Notes: generated by a model not told the origin, from the sequence alone. Positions 37,465 to 47,462 are shown, counted from the stretch's first letter. The stretch is DNA of 64,000 nt from Thalassospira tepidiphila MCCC 1A03514 (GCF_001662875.1 NZ_JPVZ01000003.1:186001-250000); one strand, 5' to 3'. Numbers and translations are program-made.

Positions 37465-38253
37465 ATGAACGAGATAGGCGGTCTGACGCAGCCGTTCCCT
37501 GCTGATGTCAGGTCTGGCTGGAATGCTATGACGCACTGTGTATATGTCGTGGAAGATAACACCGATCTCAACAAGGATCTGTGTGAATATCTTGAGATGT
37601 GCGGTTTCGATGTGGTCGGTTGTGAAACCGGCGCTGCATTTTACCGCGCCCTTGCTGCGCGCAAACCTGATGCGGTCATTCTTGATATTATGCTACCCGA
37701 CGCGGATGGCTATGAACTGGCCCAGCATGTCCGCAAAACCGTTGATTGCGGCATCATGATGCTGACCTCGCTTTCGGGAATGGACAATCACCTGACCGGC
37801 TATAAATCTGGTGCCGATGTCTATCTGACGAAGGACAGTCCGCTATCGGTGATCGAGGCCGCCCTCAAACCACTTCTGCGCCGCGCGTCACGCTCAGACA
37901 ACGAAGCGACGGCGGAAACGGCAATTCCCGAGGATAGCTGGGTTCTTGATATGCTTAACTGGACCCTGCGCAATCCCGAAGGCAATGAAGCCAAACTGAC
38001 AGCGACCGAACGCACCATCGTCAAGATCCTGATTGATGCCAATGGGGCGTGGCTGACACGTCCTGAAATCGTCGAGGCGCTCGGCAAGGCCGACACGGCG
38101 GAAAACTGCCGCAATCTGGATACGGCAATCCGGCGCGTGCGTCAAAAAATCATCAAGGAAATCGGCGAAGAACTGCCTGTGCGAACGGCTTACGGTCGTG
38201 GCTATGCCTTTACGTCACCCGCCGCCATTGCCGGCGAGGCCGAGGCTTCCTGA
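37465..38253 (+). CDS. OmpR-family response regulator
   Basis: A 262-residue regulator. The receiver domain has acidic residues early (VYVVEDNTDL), the phosphorylated aspartate in VILDIMLPD (D74 counted from this start) and a conserved lysine (DVYLTKDSP). The C-terminal winged-helix DNA-binding domain is clear (KLTATERTIVKILIDANGAWLTRPEIVEALG; RRVRQKIIKEIG). The first start (37465) adds 22 residues; ATG 37531 is an alternative nearer the receiver fold. It converges on two sensor kinases with only 35 bp between stop codons, so it is the likely partner. Targets are unknown. Confidence 0.9.
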   Translation: MNEIGGLTQPFPADVRSGWNAMTHCVYVVEDNTDLNKDLCEYLEMCGFDVVGCETGAAFYRALAARKPDAVILDIMLPDADGYELAQHVRKTVDCGIMMLTSLSGMDNHLTGYKSGADVYLTKDSPLSVIEAALKPLLRRASRSDNEATAETAIPEDSWVLDMLNWTLRNPEGNEAKLTATERTIVKILIDANGAWLTRPEIVEALGKADTAENCRNLDTAIRRVRQKIIKEIGEELPVRTAYGRGYAFTSPAAIAGEAEAS

Positions 38254-38288
38254 TCCGTTTGTTCCCCGCCCGAATAACGTGCGGCCAG

Positions 38289-40286
38289 CTACTCGCACGG
38301 TAAAAGCAGGCAAAGCTCGATGCTGCGTGCGCCCTTCTGGCGCAGCGTGATCGATCCGCCGTGGGCAACGACAATACGTTGCGAAATATGCAGCCCGAGT
38401 GCGCGCTGCAATGACTGGCTTTCCATGTCGCGTCGGAACAGCGCATCGGAAATCATGGCGGTCTCGTCTTCATCAAGTTCTTCACCGCGGCAGGGGATGC
38501 TGATTTCAACCCGCATCTCCGAATGTCGGTGAGTACTGATGTGGATCGGTGCCCCGTGCGCAAAGCGGCGTGACGTTTCAACCAGGTTCGTGATCGCAAG
38601 CCCCATCAGGGTTTCGTCGATAAAGACCTCGATACCTGTGGTCCGGCTCAATACAGCCTGAACTTCCGCACCTTCGCGTGTTGTCTGGGCGACAAATTCC
38701 TGAAGGAACCGGTTGATCGGAACTGTCTTGCGCGCAAGTGACAGTTCCTGGGTATCGATACCGTCCTTGGTCAGGAAAATATCGACAAGGCGCGCCAGTT
38801 TCTGCGCCTGAAGCTGAATGCGTCGCAAACGTTCAAGAACGTCATCCTTGTGGTTTGTCAGACGCAGCATCAGCATTTCCGATGATCGCTGGATCACCGC
38901 AAGTGGTGTTCGGAATTCATGCGACAGCATCGAAATCAGTTTGCGCTGTTCCTCGACCAGCGAGGTGGTTTCTTCTGCCTTGCGAACGACCGTGACGCGT
39001 TCCTTGTCCATGCGCGACAACCGCACCGTCATGATGATGCCCATCCCGACAAGGTGGAACATCAAGGTGTAGCTGTGCAGTTCCAGACGCAATCTGGTCG
39101 CATCGATCACCCCCGAAAGGGCAAGCTGGATCATGATCGCCGCCCCGGTCGGAACGGCCAGAACCACAAGGAACGCCCAGTAACGCGGGTTGTGGATGTC
39201 CTCAAACGCCCGTTTGATCAGAATTGCGCACATCGTGGCCATAAAGACCGAATGGCTTGGCACGATATAGGTGCCAAAGACGGTGTACAGATCGGTCGTG
39301 GCCCCGGCTGCAAAGGCCAGAATGAAAAAACCGTACGCGCAACATATCTTGTAGGCCAAAGGATGCTTCTTTTTGGCATCGATGATGTAGAGCCACAGAA
39401 ACACCGTCACGCCATAGGTAATGATGTTGGCTGTTCCCAACAAAAAGTCATTCAGCCACGGTATTTCCGGTCGTAGCTCGCTTAAGACCACGCCATTGAC
39501 GACTGCCGCCGTGACACCGATTGCCAGGACCCAGATGCTGTACAAAACGACAATCCGGTCCCGCGCAATCAGACCAAGCGCCAGATAGGCCAGACCCAAT
39601 GCCAGAATGAAGCCAAAGAAAACATTCGACGCCAGATCACGGAAAGACAGCGAGGAAACCAGATCGGTTGCCGGCCAGAGTGTCATCCAGATCAGATTGG
39701 CGCTATTGCTTTGCGACCGGACATAAAGGCGATAATCGCCCGGCTCCATCAATGGCAGGGCGGCAATATGTGTTCGCCCGCCATATTGGCGCGCGCTGGC
39801 GGGTACATGATCGCCAAGGCGGGTATGCCAGACCGGATCACCCAGTCCATCGGGAACCAGAAACACATCAATGAAATTCAAATAGTTCGGCCCGATTTCA
39901 AGTAGGGCGCGTTTCGTCATGTCATTGGTGATGGTGAGGTCAAGCTGATGCCAGATCACATCGCGGGTATACCCAAAGGACGGTATGGCATGTGACTGCT
40001 GAAAGGTCGCATCCGGAAGGGCCCGGATCTCTTCAAAGCCAAGCTTGCGTGTGGTGTCGGCAAAGGACGCAACAAACCGGGTGATCTCAATCGGTTCTGT
40101 GACATTGCCCGGCAGAACCAGATGATCCTGATCATTGCTCGGCATCACGGCTGATTGCGCGTTTGCGCCGTGCCATGGCATCAAAACCATGGTTGCAATT
40201 ATGAGCAACACCAATGCCGCCGCCGATGCCATGGTGGACAGGGAATGTGTTGTTGGCGTCATGAACAGCGGCGATCTGACCCTCAT
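38289..40286 (-). CDS. 7TMR-DISM sensor histidine kinase with degenerate ATP-binding domain
   Basis: A 665-residue protein. A signal or first helix is near residues 15-38; a periplasmic beta-rich 7TMR-DISMED2-like domain (about 50-200) precedes seven membrane helices (about 215-400). The HisKA motif is intact (MLSHEFRTP, H456). The ATP-binding half is not: the N-box reads NLVETSRRFA instead of NLIENARKYA, the DxGxG (G1) motif is absent where ISIPCRGEELDED stands, and the second glycine motif is reduced to RALGLH. This suggests loss of ATP binding with retention of dimerisation and perhaps phosphoacceptor or phosphatase activity. Its start overlaps the stop of the upstream kinase (ATGA), so the two are coupled. 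Confidence 0.88.
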   Translation of the reverse strand: MRVRSPLFMTPTTHSLSTMASAAALVLLIIATMVLMPWHGANAQSAVMPSNDQDHLVLPGNVTEPIEITRFVASFADTTRKLGFEEIRALPDATFQQSHAIPSFGYTRDVIWHQLDLTITNDMTKRALLEIGPNYLNFIDVFLVPDGLGDPVWHTRLGDHVPASARQYGGRTHIAALPLMEPGDYRLYVRSQSNSANLIWMTLWPATDLVSSLSFRDLASNVFFGFILALGLAYLALGLIARDRIVVLYSIWVLAIGVTAAVVNGVVLSELRPEIPWLNDFLLGTANIITYGVTVFLWLYIIDAKKKHPLAYKICCAYGFFILAFAAGATTDLYTVFGTYIVPSHSVFMATMCAILIKRAFEDIHNPRYWAFLVVLAVPTGAAIMIQLALSGVIDATRLRLELHSYTLMFHLVGMGIIMTVRLSRMDKERVTVVRKAEETTSLVEEQRKLISMLSHEFRTPLAVIQRSSEMLMLRLTNHKDDVLERLRRIQLQAQKLARLVDIFLTKDGIDTQELSLARKTVPINRFLQEFVAQTTREGAEVQAVLSRTTGIEVFIDETLMGLAITNLVETSRRFAHGAPIHISTHRHSEMRVEISIPCRGEELDEDETAMISDALFRRDMESQSLQRALGLHISQRIVVAHGGSITLRQKGARSIELCLLLPCE

Positions 40287-42325
40287 GACCGCCCCCCGTC
40301 ATGGGACGTCTCGGTATAACCAAGCGGGAAGCCAGCCCTGTTTTCATTGTTCCTAAGCACCGTCATGTCGCGGTCATAGGGCAGTTTGATCAGGATTGTT
40401 GTTCCGCCTTCTTCGCCAACACTAACCGACAGGGATCCGTCATGGGCCTCGATGATGCGTTTGGTCAGATGCAATCCAAGCCCGACACCCTGGATTTTGA
40501 CCGAATCCCGTCCGCGGTAAAAGGCGTTCAGAACATTCTGCAGATCGTCGGCGGCAATGCCCGGTCCCTCGTCGACAACCCGGATATAGACATAGCCATT
40601 GGCAGCCCTTTCGGCTGAAATCCAGACAGCGGCACCCGGCGCATATTTGCGCGCATTCTCGATCAGGTTGATTAGCGCACGTTCCATCAGGATCCGGTCA
40701 ATCTCGACGATCACAACATCGCTTTGGATCAGGCTGATATTCTGGCCGGGGACCTCGCGTTGGCGCTGTGCAATCAAATCGCGCAGAAACGCATCGATGG
40801 CAACCGCTTCGCGCGTAGTGGTGAATGTCGCGCTATCAAGGGTTTCCTTGGTCAGGAACGCATCGACAAGGCCCGACAGCTGCCGGGCATTGGACTGGAT
40901 CGTCGACAGCCGGTTCAGAACGCTTTCAGGCTCTTTTTGCAAATGTAGTCCGAGGATTTCAGCAGAGCGCTGAATGATCGCAAGCGGTGTGCGGAATTCA
41001 TGTGACAGCATGGTGATAAAGGTACGCTGTTCACTGGCAAGTTGGTCGGCCCGCTGGCCGGAGGCAAGGGCATCAACACGCCGGTTGATCACGCCATAGG
41101 TGCGATAGGCCATGGCGATGGCGACCAGTACAAGCTGAATAAATGAACTGAGGGCAAAGATGCTCGTGGTAAATCCGTTGACCGGCAACCACCCGATCAG
41201 CAACAGCAAATGCGCCATTGCCCCGATGGTCGGAACACCAAGCGCGACCATCAAATAACTCATTTGGAATGTGTGCTTCTGGCGATATCCGCGATACATC
41301 AGATTGATCAGCAAAACCGCAAGAAGGAATATCTGAGGCCCGAAAAACACTTTGGCATACAGGATATACCAGTCCGAAGTGGCAGTCAGACAACCTGCCA
41401 TCGCCAGAACCGAATACCCGACCATGATCCGAAACAGCGGCCGGTTCTCGCGATCAAGACGGGTCATGTAGCTCCACATCATGATGCTTGTACCAAGCGC
41501 AAACGCCGTTCCGGTTCCCGTCACGAAGTCCGAGGCCAGCGACCAGAACGGTTTGAAAATCAGTTGGGCATAGCCCGTCACCCCGAACGAAATCAGAAAC
41601 AGCGAAAAGATATAACCCGAATACCAGAGAACAGACCGATCCCCCGACATCACGCCAAACGCGAAATAAATCCCGAATGCAAGAAGCAGAACACCAAGGG
41701 TAGCCCCCTTGATGAAACTGTTGCTGCCCGATTTGGTGATCAGCGCCGTATCAGGCAGGAGTTCGGCCTCAAAGACATGCGCACTGTTGGTATGGACCGC
41801 GATAATCAGCCAATATTCGCCAAGTGAAAGTTTCGGCCATTCGGCAACGTGCGAAAGATTTTGCAGGCCACCCTTGGCTCTTGGAATTCGATCGCCGAGA
41901 TGTTCCTGCCAGATGATCTGGCGCGCGTCATTTGACAGGATGCTGATCTCGATATCATTCAGATACACATGTCCGATATCGATAAAGGCGCTTCTTCCCG
42001 TTCGTCCGGGCTGATCAACGATTTTGACCGGCGCGCGATACCAGATGGTGCGATCTGTATAGCCCGGACCGCGTGCCTCAAGGACAGAAGCGAATTCAGA
42101 TTCGGCAATCGACGGGATTTTAAATGCGCTTTCCTCTTTGCGGTCTGTCACCAGACGCGTCAGATAGCGGTTCAGATTGATAACTTCCGCAGGTCCGCTG
42201 GGTGGCAGGACGAGTGTTTTGGCAACCTCATGCGCAGCGATTTTGGGTCCGTAAACGGCAAAAATGCCGGACGCGGTCACAATCAACATCGCAAAAAGAA
42301 ACATATTCAAGCGGATGCTGCGCAA
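40283..42325 (-). CDS. 7TMR-DISM sensor histidine kinase (intact)
   Basis: A 680-residue paralogue of the neighbouring kinase with the same architecture: periplasmic 7TMR-DISMED2-like domain, seven helices and HisKA with MLSHEFRTP (H442). All ATP-binding motifs are present: N-box LINLIENARKYA, G1 VDEGPGIA and G2 VGLGLHLTKRI. The start is a TTG at 42325 with GGGGGAA just upstream; ATG 42304 is the alternative. It is transcribed first and translationally coupled to the degenerate kinase. The ligand is unknown; DISMED2 sensors often bind carbohydrates or cell wall fragments. Confidence 0.9.
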   Translation of the reverse strand: MRSIRLNMFLFAMLIVTASGIFAVYGPKIAAHEVAKTLVLPPSGPAEVINLNRYLTRLVTDRKEESAFKIPSIAESEFASVLEARGPGYTDRTIWYRAPVKIVDQPGRTGRSAFIDIGHVYLNDIEISILSNDARQIIWQEHLGDRIPRAKGGLQNLSHVAEWPKLSLGEYWLIIAVHTNSAHVFEAELLPDTALITKSGSNSFIKGATLGVLLLAFGIYFAFGVMSGDRSVLWYSGYIFSLFLISFGVTGYAQLIFKPFWSLASDFVTGTGTAFALGTSIMMWSYMTRLDRENRPLFRIMVGYSVLAMAGCLTATSDWYILYAKVFFGPQIFLLAVLLINLMYRGYRQKHTFQMSYLMVALGVPTIGAMAHLLLLIGWLPVNGFTTSIFALSSFIQLVLVAIAMAYRTYGVINRRVDALASGQRADQLASEQRTFITMLSHEFRTPLAIIQRSAEILGLHLQKEPESVLNRLSTIQSNARQLSGLVDAFLTKETLDSATFTTTREAVAIDAFLRDLIAQRQREVPGQNISLIQSDVVIVEIDRILMERALINLIENARKYAPGAAVWISAERAANGYVYIRVVDEGPGIAADDLQNVLNAFYRGRDSVKIQGVGLGLHLTKRIIEAHDGSLSVSVGEEGGTTILIKLPYDRDMTVLRNNENRAGFPLGYTETSHDGGRS

Positions 42326-42569
42326 AATTCCCCCGGTTTCAGCCCCTTAGCCCCTTCATCTTGTGATAGCGGGTTTTTGACCGAAGGTCATCGCTTTTAT
42401 CCGAATATCGCCCTGTTTGCCTGTTAACGGATTGATTGCCAGTTTGGCACTAGAATAGGCGCTGAAATATGCCGATTGCCGGTGGCATTGCGCCGCCACT
42501 TTGATATAACCGGCAGTCAGAATGAATTGACAGGGCATAATGCCCGCAAAGCAAGCAGAGACACAGAAT

Positions 42570-43919
42570 ATGAGCCGCAAGTATTTTGGCACCGATGGCA
42601 TTCGCGGAACTGCCAATACAGCGCCGATGACCGCAGAAGTCGCCCTGAAAGTCGGGATGGCTGCCGGCCATTATTTCACCCGTGGTGATCACCGCCACAA
42701 GGTCGTGATTGGCAAGGATACCCGACTGTCGGGCTATATGCTTGAACCGGCCCTTGTTGCAGGTTTCACCTCGATGGGGATGGATGTCATGCTGGTCGGC
42801 CCGATGCCGACCCCGGCGGTGGCCATGCTGACCAAATCGATGCGCGCTGATATCGGTGTGATGATCTCGGCCTCCCACAACCCGTTCCAGGATAACGGCA
42901 TCAAGCTGTTTGGCCCGGATGGCTTCAAGCTGTCGGACGAGGTCGAACTTGAAATCGAAGCCCTGATGGAAAGCGATCTTTCGGGCAAACTGGTACCTGC
43001 CAATGCGCTGGGCCGTGCCAAACGCATTGATGATGCGCCGGGCCGCTATATCGAGGCCGTCAAATCATCCCTGCCGGGCTCCGTCACGCTTGAAGGTCTG
43101 CGCATCGTGCTTGATTGCGCCCACGGTGCCGGCTACTCCGTCGCGCCCAAGGTTCTGCGTGAACTGGGTGCAGATGTAATTGAAATCGGCACCAGCCCGA
43201 ATGGTCTGAACATCAATGATCAGTGTGGGTCGACCTACACCAAAACCATGTGTGACCGGGTTCTGGCCGAAAAGGCCGATGTCGGGATTGCCCTTGATGG
43301 CGATGCCGACCGTGTCCAGATGTGTGATGAAAAGGGACATCTGATCGACGGCGACCAGTTGATGGGCCTTGTTGTAACCCACTGGAAACGCACCGGTCAG
43401 CTGCGCGGGAACGCGCTGGTCGCGACTGTGATGTCGAACCTTGGTCTTGAACGCTACCTTGAAAGCAACGATGTCCGTCTGATCCGCACCAAGGTCGGTG
43501 ATCGCTATGTTGTCGAACAGATGCGCGCCCTTGATTGCAATGTCGGTGGTGAACAGTCGGGCCATATCGTTCTGTCCGACTTCGCATCGACCGGCGATGG
43601 CCTGTTGGCAGCCCTTCAGGTGCTGGCGGTCCTTGCCAGCCGCGAAGGCCCGGTTTCCGAACTCAGCCGTGTGTTCGAACCGCTGCCGCAGATCCTGAAA
43701 AACGTGCGCTACAGTGCCGGTTCTGATCCCTTGGCGCAAAGCAGCGTCATCGAAGCCATATCCCTGGCAGAACGGGCCTTTAACGGTGATGGTCGTATCC
43801 TGATCCGTAAATCTGGCACCGAACCGCTGATCCGTGTGATGGCCGAAGGTGATGACGCGATTAAGGTCGAACAGATCGTTGATGGCATCGTTGCCGAAAT
43901 CACCGCCGTTGCCGGTTAA
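42570..43919 (+). CDS. glmM: Phosphoglucosamine mutase
   Basis: A 449-residue enzyme converting glucosamine-6-phosphate to glucosamine-1-phosphate for peptidoglycan and LPS. The phosphoserine is S102 in ISASHNP, the metal loop is DGDADR and the sugar-binding GGEQSGH and C-terminal [10 protein letters not shown] motifs are present. ATG 42570 starts at the family's [12 protein letters not shown]; an extension to 42540 is unlikely. In many proteobacteria glmM directly follows ftsH-folP; here a two-component cluster intervenes. Confidence 0.96.
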   Translation: MSRKYFGTDGIRGTANTAPMTAEVALKVGMAAGHYFTRGDHRHKVVIGKDTRLSGYMLEPALVAGFTSMGMDVMLVGPMPTPAVAMLTKSMRADIGVMISASHNPFQDNGIKLFGPDGFKLSDEVELEIEALMESDLSGKLVPANALGRAKRIDDAPGRYIEAVKSSLPGSVTLEGLRIVLDCAHGAGYSVAPKVLRELGADVIEIGTSPNGLNINDQCGSTYTKTMCDRVLAEKADVGIALDGDADRVQMCDEKGHLIDGDQLMGLVVTHWKRTGQLRGNALVATVMSNLGLERYLESNDVRLIRTKVGDRYVVEQMRALDCNVGGEQSGHIVLSDFASTGDGLLAALQVLAVLASREGPVSELSRVFEPLPQILKNVRYSAGSDPLAQSSVIEAISLAERAFNGDGRILIRKSGTEPLIRVMAEGDDAIKVEQIVDGIVAEITAVAG

Positions 43920-43968
43920 CCGGTCATTGTGACGAAAACCTGATATCTGCAGGATAAGGAAGGGTCGT

Positions 43969-44766
43969 ATGAAGGGTCGTGTCTTGATTATCGCCGGGTC
44001 GGATTGCTCCGGTGGGGCCGGAATTCAGGCCGATATCAAATCGGTGACGGCCCTTGGCGGCTATGCTGCAACTGCGATAACGGCGCTCACGGTGCAAAAC
44101 ACCACCGGAGTCTTCGATGTTCTTGGCATCGATCCGGACATGATCATCCATCAGGCCACCGTGACGATTGATGATATTGGCGCGGATGCGCTTAAAACCG
44201 GGATGCTGCATTCGGTGCCGGTCATTACCGCGGTGGCGGAATTTATCAAATCAAAGGCAACAGGTATTTCGGTCGTTGTAGACCCAGTGATGGTATCGCA
44301 AAGCGGTTCACGCCTGCTTCAGGAAGACGCGGTCGAAGCGCTAATGACCCATATGGTGCCGCTTGCGACCGTGCTGACACCAAATATTCCAGAGGCCGAA
44401 GTATTATCAGGTATGAAAATCACCAGCGAAGCTGATATGATTGCTGCAGCGCACAAAATTGGTGATCTCGGTTGCGAGGCCGTCCTGATAAAAGGTGGTC
44501 ACGCCGACGGGGACAAAATCGTCGATATCTTGTGGCGCCGGGATCGCGATATCGAAGGTTTCGAAGATACCCGCATTCCGTCTGAGAATAATCATGGTAC
44601 GGGCTGCTCGCTTGCAAGTGCCATTGCAACCGGGCTGGCTCAGGGCATGGGATTAAGTGATTCCGTTGCCCGTGCGCGGGCATATGTCCGTGAAGCCATC
44701 CGAACCGCACCGGACTTTGGCAAAGGAAACGGTCCGCTAAACCATGCGCATCCTGTGACCGGTTGA
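43969..44766 (+). CDS. thiD: Hydroxymethylpyrimidine/phosphomethylpyrimidine kinase
   Basis: A 265-residue ribokinase-fold kinase that phosphorylates HMP and HMP phosphate in thiamine synthesis and salvage. The N-terminal IAGSDCSGGAGIQADIKS, the central VVVDPVMVSQSG and the C-terminal NHGTGCSLASAIA (catalytic Asp replaced by the usual GTGC loop residues) are typical. AAGGAAGGG lies just before the ATG. It follows glmM by 49 bp, a common arrangement. Confidence 0.95.
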   Translation: MKGRVLIIAGSDCSGGAGIQADIKSVTALGGYAATAITALTVQNTTGVFDVLGIDPDMIIHQATVTIDDIGADALKTGMLHSVPVITAVAEFIKSKATGISVVVDPVMVSQSGSRLLQEDAVEALMTHMVPLATVLTPNIPEAEVLSGMKITSEADMIAAAHKIGDLGCEAVLIKGGHADGDKIVDILWRRDRDIEGFEDTRIPSENNHGTGCSLASAIATGLAQGMGLSDSVARARAYVREAIRTAPDFGKGNGPLNHAHPVTG

Positions 44767-44817
44767 ATAATTCAACACGAATGTGACAGGGCGCTGAAAG
44801 TTGGGACACTTAAAGCT

Positions 44818-45360
44818 ATGCCGGGCACATCGTTTTTCCATCAGGCGCGAAACAACGCCTGGTCAAATCACCGTTTGTATGGGGTCTGTCAGAAATTGAC
44901 AGATGGCGAACTCGCCTCCAAACGAACGCCTTTTTCCGCCTCTATTCTTGAAACGCTGAACCATATCCTGACCAATGACTGGTATTATCTTGATGCGCTG
45001 GTCGATGGCAGGCGGGGTCGGGCGTGCCTTGATACTGAAATGCCGTTCGGTGCCATTGATAAACTTGCCGCAGCCCAGCGTGATGCGGATATGCGTTTGA
45101 TGGCGTATTGTGAACAGCTCAATGACAAGGATGCCATCCGGGCGGTCGAACTGGTCCGCGAAGACGGCAGCAAGACGCTTGAAACCGTGGCCGATATTTT
45201 GTCACATCTGTTTGTCTATCAAACCCATCAACGCGGGCAGGTGCATGCGCTTCTGGCCGTCACCGGTCAGGCACCACCAATCCTTGATGACTACCATCTT
45301 GAATATGATGCGCCGATGCCAAGCTTCGATTTTTCGGCCCTTGGCCGCAAAGGTGCATAA
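44818..45360 (+). CDS. DinB family metal-binding protein
   Basis: A 180-residue four-helix-bundle protein of the DinB/YfiT type. The three metal-ligand histidines are suggested by LNHILTNDWYYLDALVDG (first) and HLFVYQTHQRGQVHALL (second and third). Members include mycothiol- or bacillithiol-dependent transferases and many of unknown function. It lies 51 bp after thiD and 9 bp before a small membrane-anchored gene. No thiol-specific context is present. Confidence 0.85.
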   Translation: MPGTSFFHQARNNAWSNHRLYGVCQKLTDGELASKRTPFSASILETLNHILTNDWYYLDALVDGRRGRACLDTEMPFGAIDKLAAAQRDADMRLMAYCEQLNDKDAIRAVELVREDGSKTLETVADILSHLFVYQTHQRGQVHALLAVTGQAPPILDDYHLEYDAPMPSFDFSALGRKGA

Positions 45361-45369
45361 AGGATACCG

Positions 45370-45720
45370 ATGAATACAAGAATGCTGCGCCGTGCGATTC
45401 TGGCTGGCGGGATCGCCGTTCTGGCCGTCGTCAGTTTCGGCAACCCGCATCGTCATGTTGCCGATCTTTTCTGGCCCGATGATGCCGCACCCTGGGAACA
45501 TGTGACTGCGGTCTATGTCCCCGATATCAGTCAACCGACCCGGGTCAAGATATCCGAGGCCACCTATGACGATCTTGCGGCCTGCCGCGATCACGTCATG
45601 GAACAGGCGGCCGCGCAGGGCGACCCCAACCTTGAAAAGGGCCGCTTTGAATGCGCCATCGGATTTTATGCCGACAAGGATGATGGCACCGGCGGCGAAT
45701 ACCGCCTGATCGTCAAGTAA
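45370..45720 (+). CDS. Small membrane-anchored or secreted protein of unknown function
   Basis: A 116-residue protein with an N-terminal hydrophobic helix (about residues 8-24) following a basic start, so it is either secreted or anchored with its remainder in the periplasm. Two cysteines (in AACRDHV and FECAIGF) could form a disulfide. AAGGA precedes the ATG and the gene starts nine bases after the DinB-type gene. I do not recognise a family. Confidence 0.65.
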   Translation: MNTRMLRRAILAGGIAVLAVVSFGNPHRHVADLFWPDDAAPWEHVTAVYVPDISQPTRVKISEATYDDLAACRDHVMEQAAAQGDPNLEKGRFECAIGFYADKDDGTGGEYRLIVK

Positions 45721-45744
45721 TCAGTTGTCCTGTTTGTTCGAAGG

Positions 45745-46620
45745 CTACAGCACGTACCAAAGCAATGCGGGCAGGGCGATGGCGGCAAGGAAGCTTGAAC
45801 TGATCACCACACCGGCGACTTCTTCCGGCTCGCGGTTATAAAGCTGTGCAAACAGATAGCAGAATACAGCAACCGGCATCGAACATTGCAGGATAACAAC
45901 GCCGCGTTCCATGCCGGTCAGTCCCATGACTTGCGACAGACCCAAACCAACCCCGAAACCCATGCCAAGGCGCAGCACACTCAGTGCCGTGCTGCGTGCA
46001 AGGCTGACCGGGCGCAGCTTGGCAAGCGACACACCAAGGGTAAACAGCATCAACGGAATGGTCAGTTGCCCGATCAGGTTGGTGGTGTTGTAAAGCCATT
46101 CGGGCACCGGCGTTTCGGTGGCAAGGAACCCCGTGGCAATCAGGGTTGCCGGAATGATCGGCATCTTGGCCAGCGACTTGATCGAAAAGCTGCCCGATAC
46201 GAACGCAACCCCGATGGTCAGCTGGATCACGACATAGGCGGCAAAGAACGCCACCGAAAGCGCCAAGCCTTCCTGCCCATAAGCCAGCATACACAGCGGC
46301 AAGCCAACATTGCCGACATTTGGCCAGGTCAGCGATTGCAGATAAGTGCGCGGAGACAGGTTAAAGACCTTAAGCACCGGCCAGCCGATCAGGGCAAAGA
46401 TCACATTGGCTGCAAGGGCGGCTGTCCCCATCAGAACCAGCGTATCACCGCCAAGCTCCACCGTCGCAAGGGCGGCAAAGGTCAGACAGGGTGTCGCGAA
46501 ATAGGTGACAATGGATGTGACAAGGTTGGTGTCAAAATGTTTGCCAGCACGGGCCCAGAAATATCCCAGTCCGGTGGTGATGAAAACCGGGGCCAAAATC
46601 GCAAAAATATCGGCAAACAT
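45745..46620 (-). CDS. AEC (auxin efflux carrier-like) family transporter
   Basis: A 291-residue polytopic membrane protein with about ten hydrophobic helices. The layout and the motif FNLSPRTYLQSLTWPNVGNVGLPL fit the AEC family of putative efflux carriers of organic acids or auxin-like compounds. AGGA lies before ATG 46620. It stands alone, with 25 bp to the convergent small gene on one side and a 206-bp divergent gap to gmhB. The substrate is unknown. Confidence 0.85.
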   Translation of the reverse strand: MFADIFAILAPVFITTGLGYFWARAGKHFDTNLVTSIVTYFATPCLTFAALATVELGGDTLVLMGTAALAANVIFALIGWPVLKVFNLSPRTYLQSLTWPNVGNVGLPLCMLAYGQEGLALSVAFFAAYVVIQLTIGVAFVSGSFSIKSLAKMPIIPATLIATGFLATETPVPEWLYNTTNLIGQLTIPLMLFTLGVSLAKLRPVSLARSTALSVLRLGMGFGVGLGLSQVMGLTGMERGVVILQCSMPVAVFCYLFAQLYNREPEEVAGVVISSSFLAAIALPALLWYVL

Positions 46621-46826
46621 AGAACGTTATTCCTTGAAGATCTTTTTATCGTGGCGCGTGACTTGAAGCGAAATTGTCACGTCTTTCAGTTGCTCTGCAA
46701 GTGAATAATGGTAATACCAATTTCTTTTCCACACCCCGGAAAAAGGTTTGAGGCTTGTGAAGTCTTGCTTTTTCGAAGGCGTTTGCGCCATTGTGGGCGA
46801 AACCCGACCATGCAAAAGGCCCCTTG

Positions 46827-47462
46827 ATGACCGGTTCTTCAAACGAAACTGTGAAGCGTCACCTGATCGATCCGGCGCCGCGCTTTCGCGATCAACGCAA
46901 TCCGGTTCCGGCTGTCTTTCTGGATCGGGACGGGGTGATTAACGAGGAAGTCCACTATCTGTCAGACGTTGCCGATCTTAAACTGATCAACGGCACGGCA
47001 GAGGCGATCAAACGCCTCAATGATGCAGGCATTCCGGTAATTGTTGTCACGAACCAGTCCGGTGTCGCGCGGGGCTATCTCACCGAAGACCAGCTTTTTG
47101 AAATCCACAAGGCATTGGTTTCCATGCTTTCCGATCACAAGGCATCGGTGCAGGGCATCTATTATTCACCCTATCATCCAAGCGGGCAGGGCGATTATCG
47201 CCGCCAAAGCACATGCCGCAAACCCGAACCCGGCATGCTTCTGGCCGCAAGTGACGAGTTTGCCATCAACCTCGCGGAAAGCGTCCTGATTGGTGATCGC
47301 ATCAACGATATCCGTGCCGGTCACGCGGCGGGCACAAAGGCCATCATGGTCAGAACCGGCCACGGCGCAAAGGAAGCCATCCTGCCCGAGGCACAGGAAG
47401 CCGATTTTATTGCTGATGATCTGACAATGGCGGTCGATTACATCCTGACCACGCGGCAATAG
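46827..47462 (+). CDS. gmhB: D-glycero-D-manno-heptose 1,7-bisphosphate phosphatase-like HAD protein
   Basis: A 211-residue HAD-family phosphatase. HAD motif I is FLDRDGVINEE, motif II VVTNQSGVARG, motif III CRKPEPGM and motif IV GDRINDI. The zinc-loop region around YSPYHPSGQGDYRRQSTCRKP resembles that of GmhB, with fewer cysteines than the E. coli enzyme. It acts in ADP-heptose synthesis for LPS or in histidinol-phosphate-like reactions. No other heptose genes are nearby. ATG 46827 is supported by AAAAGG; a TTG at 46791 is unlikely. Confidence 0.87.
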   Translation: MTGSSNETVKRHLIDPAPRFRDQRNPVPAVFLDRDGVINEEVHYLSDVADLKLINGTAEAIKRLNDAGIPVIVVTNQSGVARGYLTEDQLFEIHKALVSMLSDHKASVQGIYYSPYHPSGQGDYRRQSTCRKPEPGMLLAASDEFAINLAESVLIGDRINDIRAGHAAGTKAIMVRTGHGAKEAILPEAQEADFIADDLTMAVDYILTTRQ

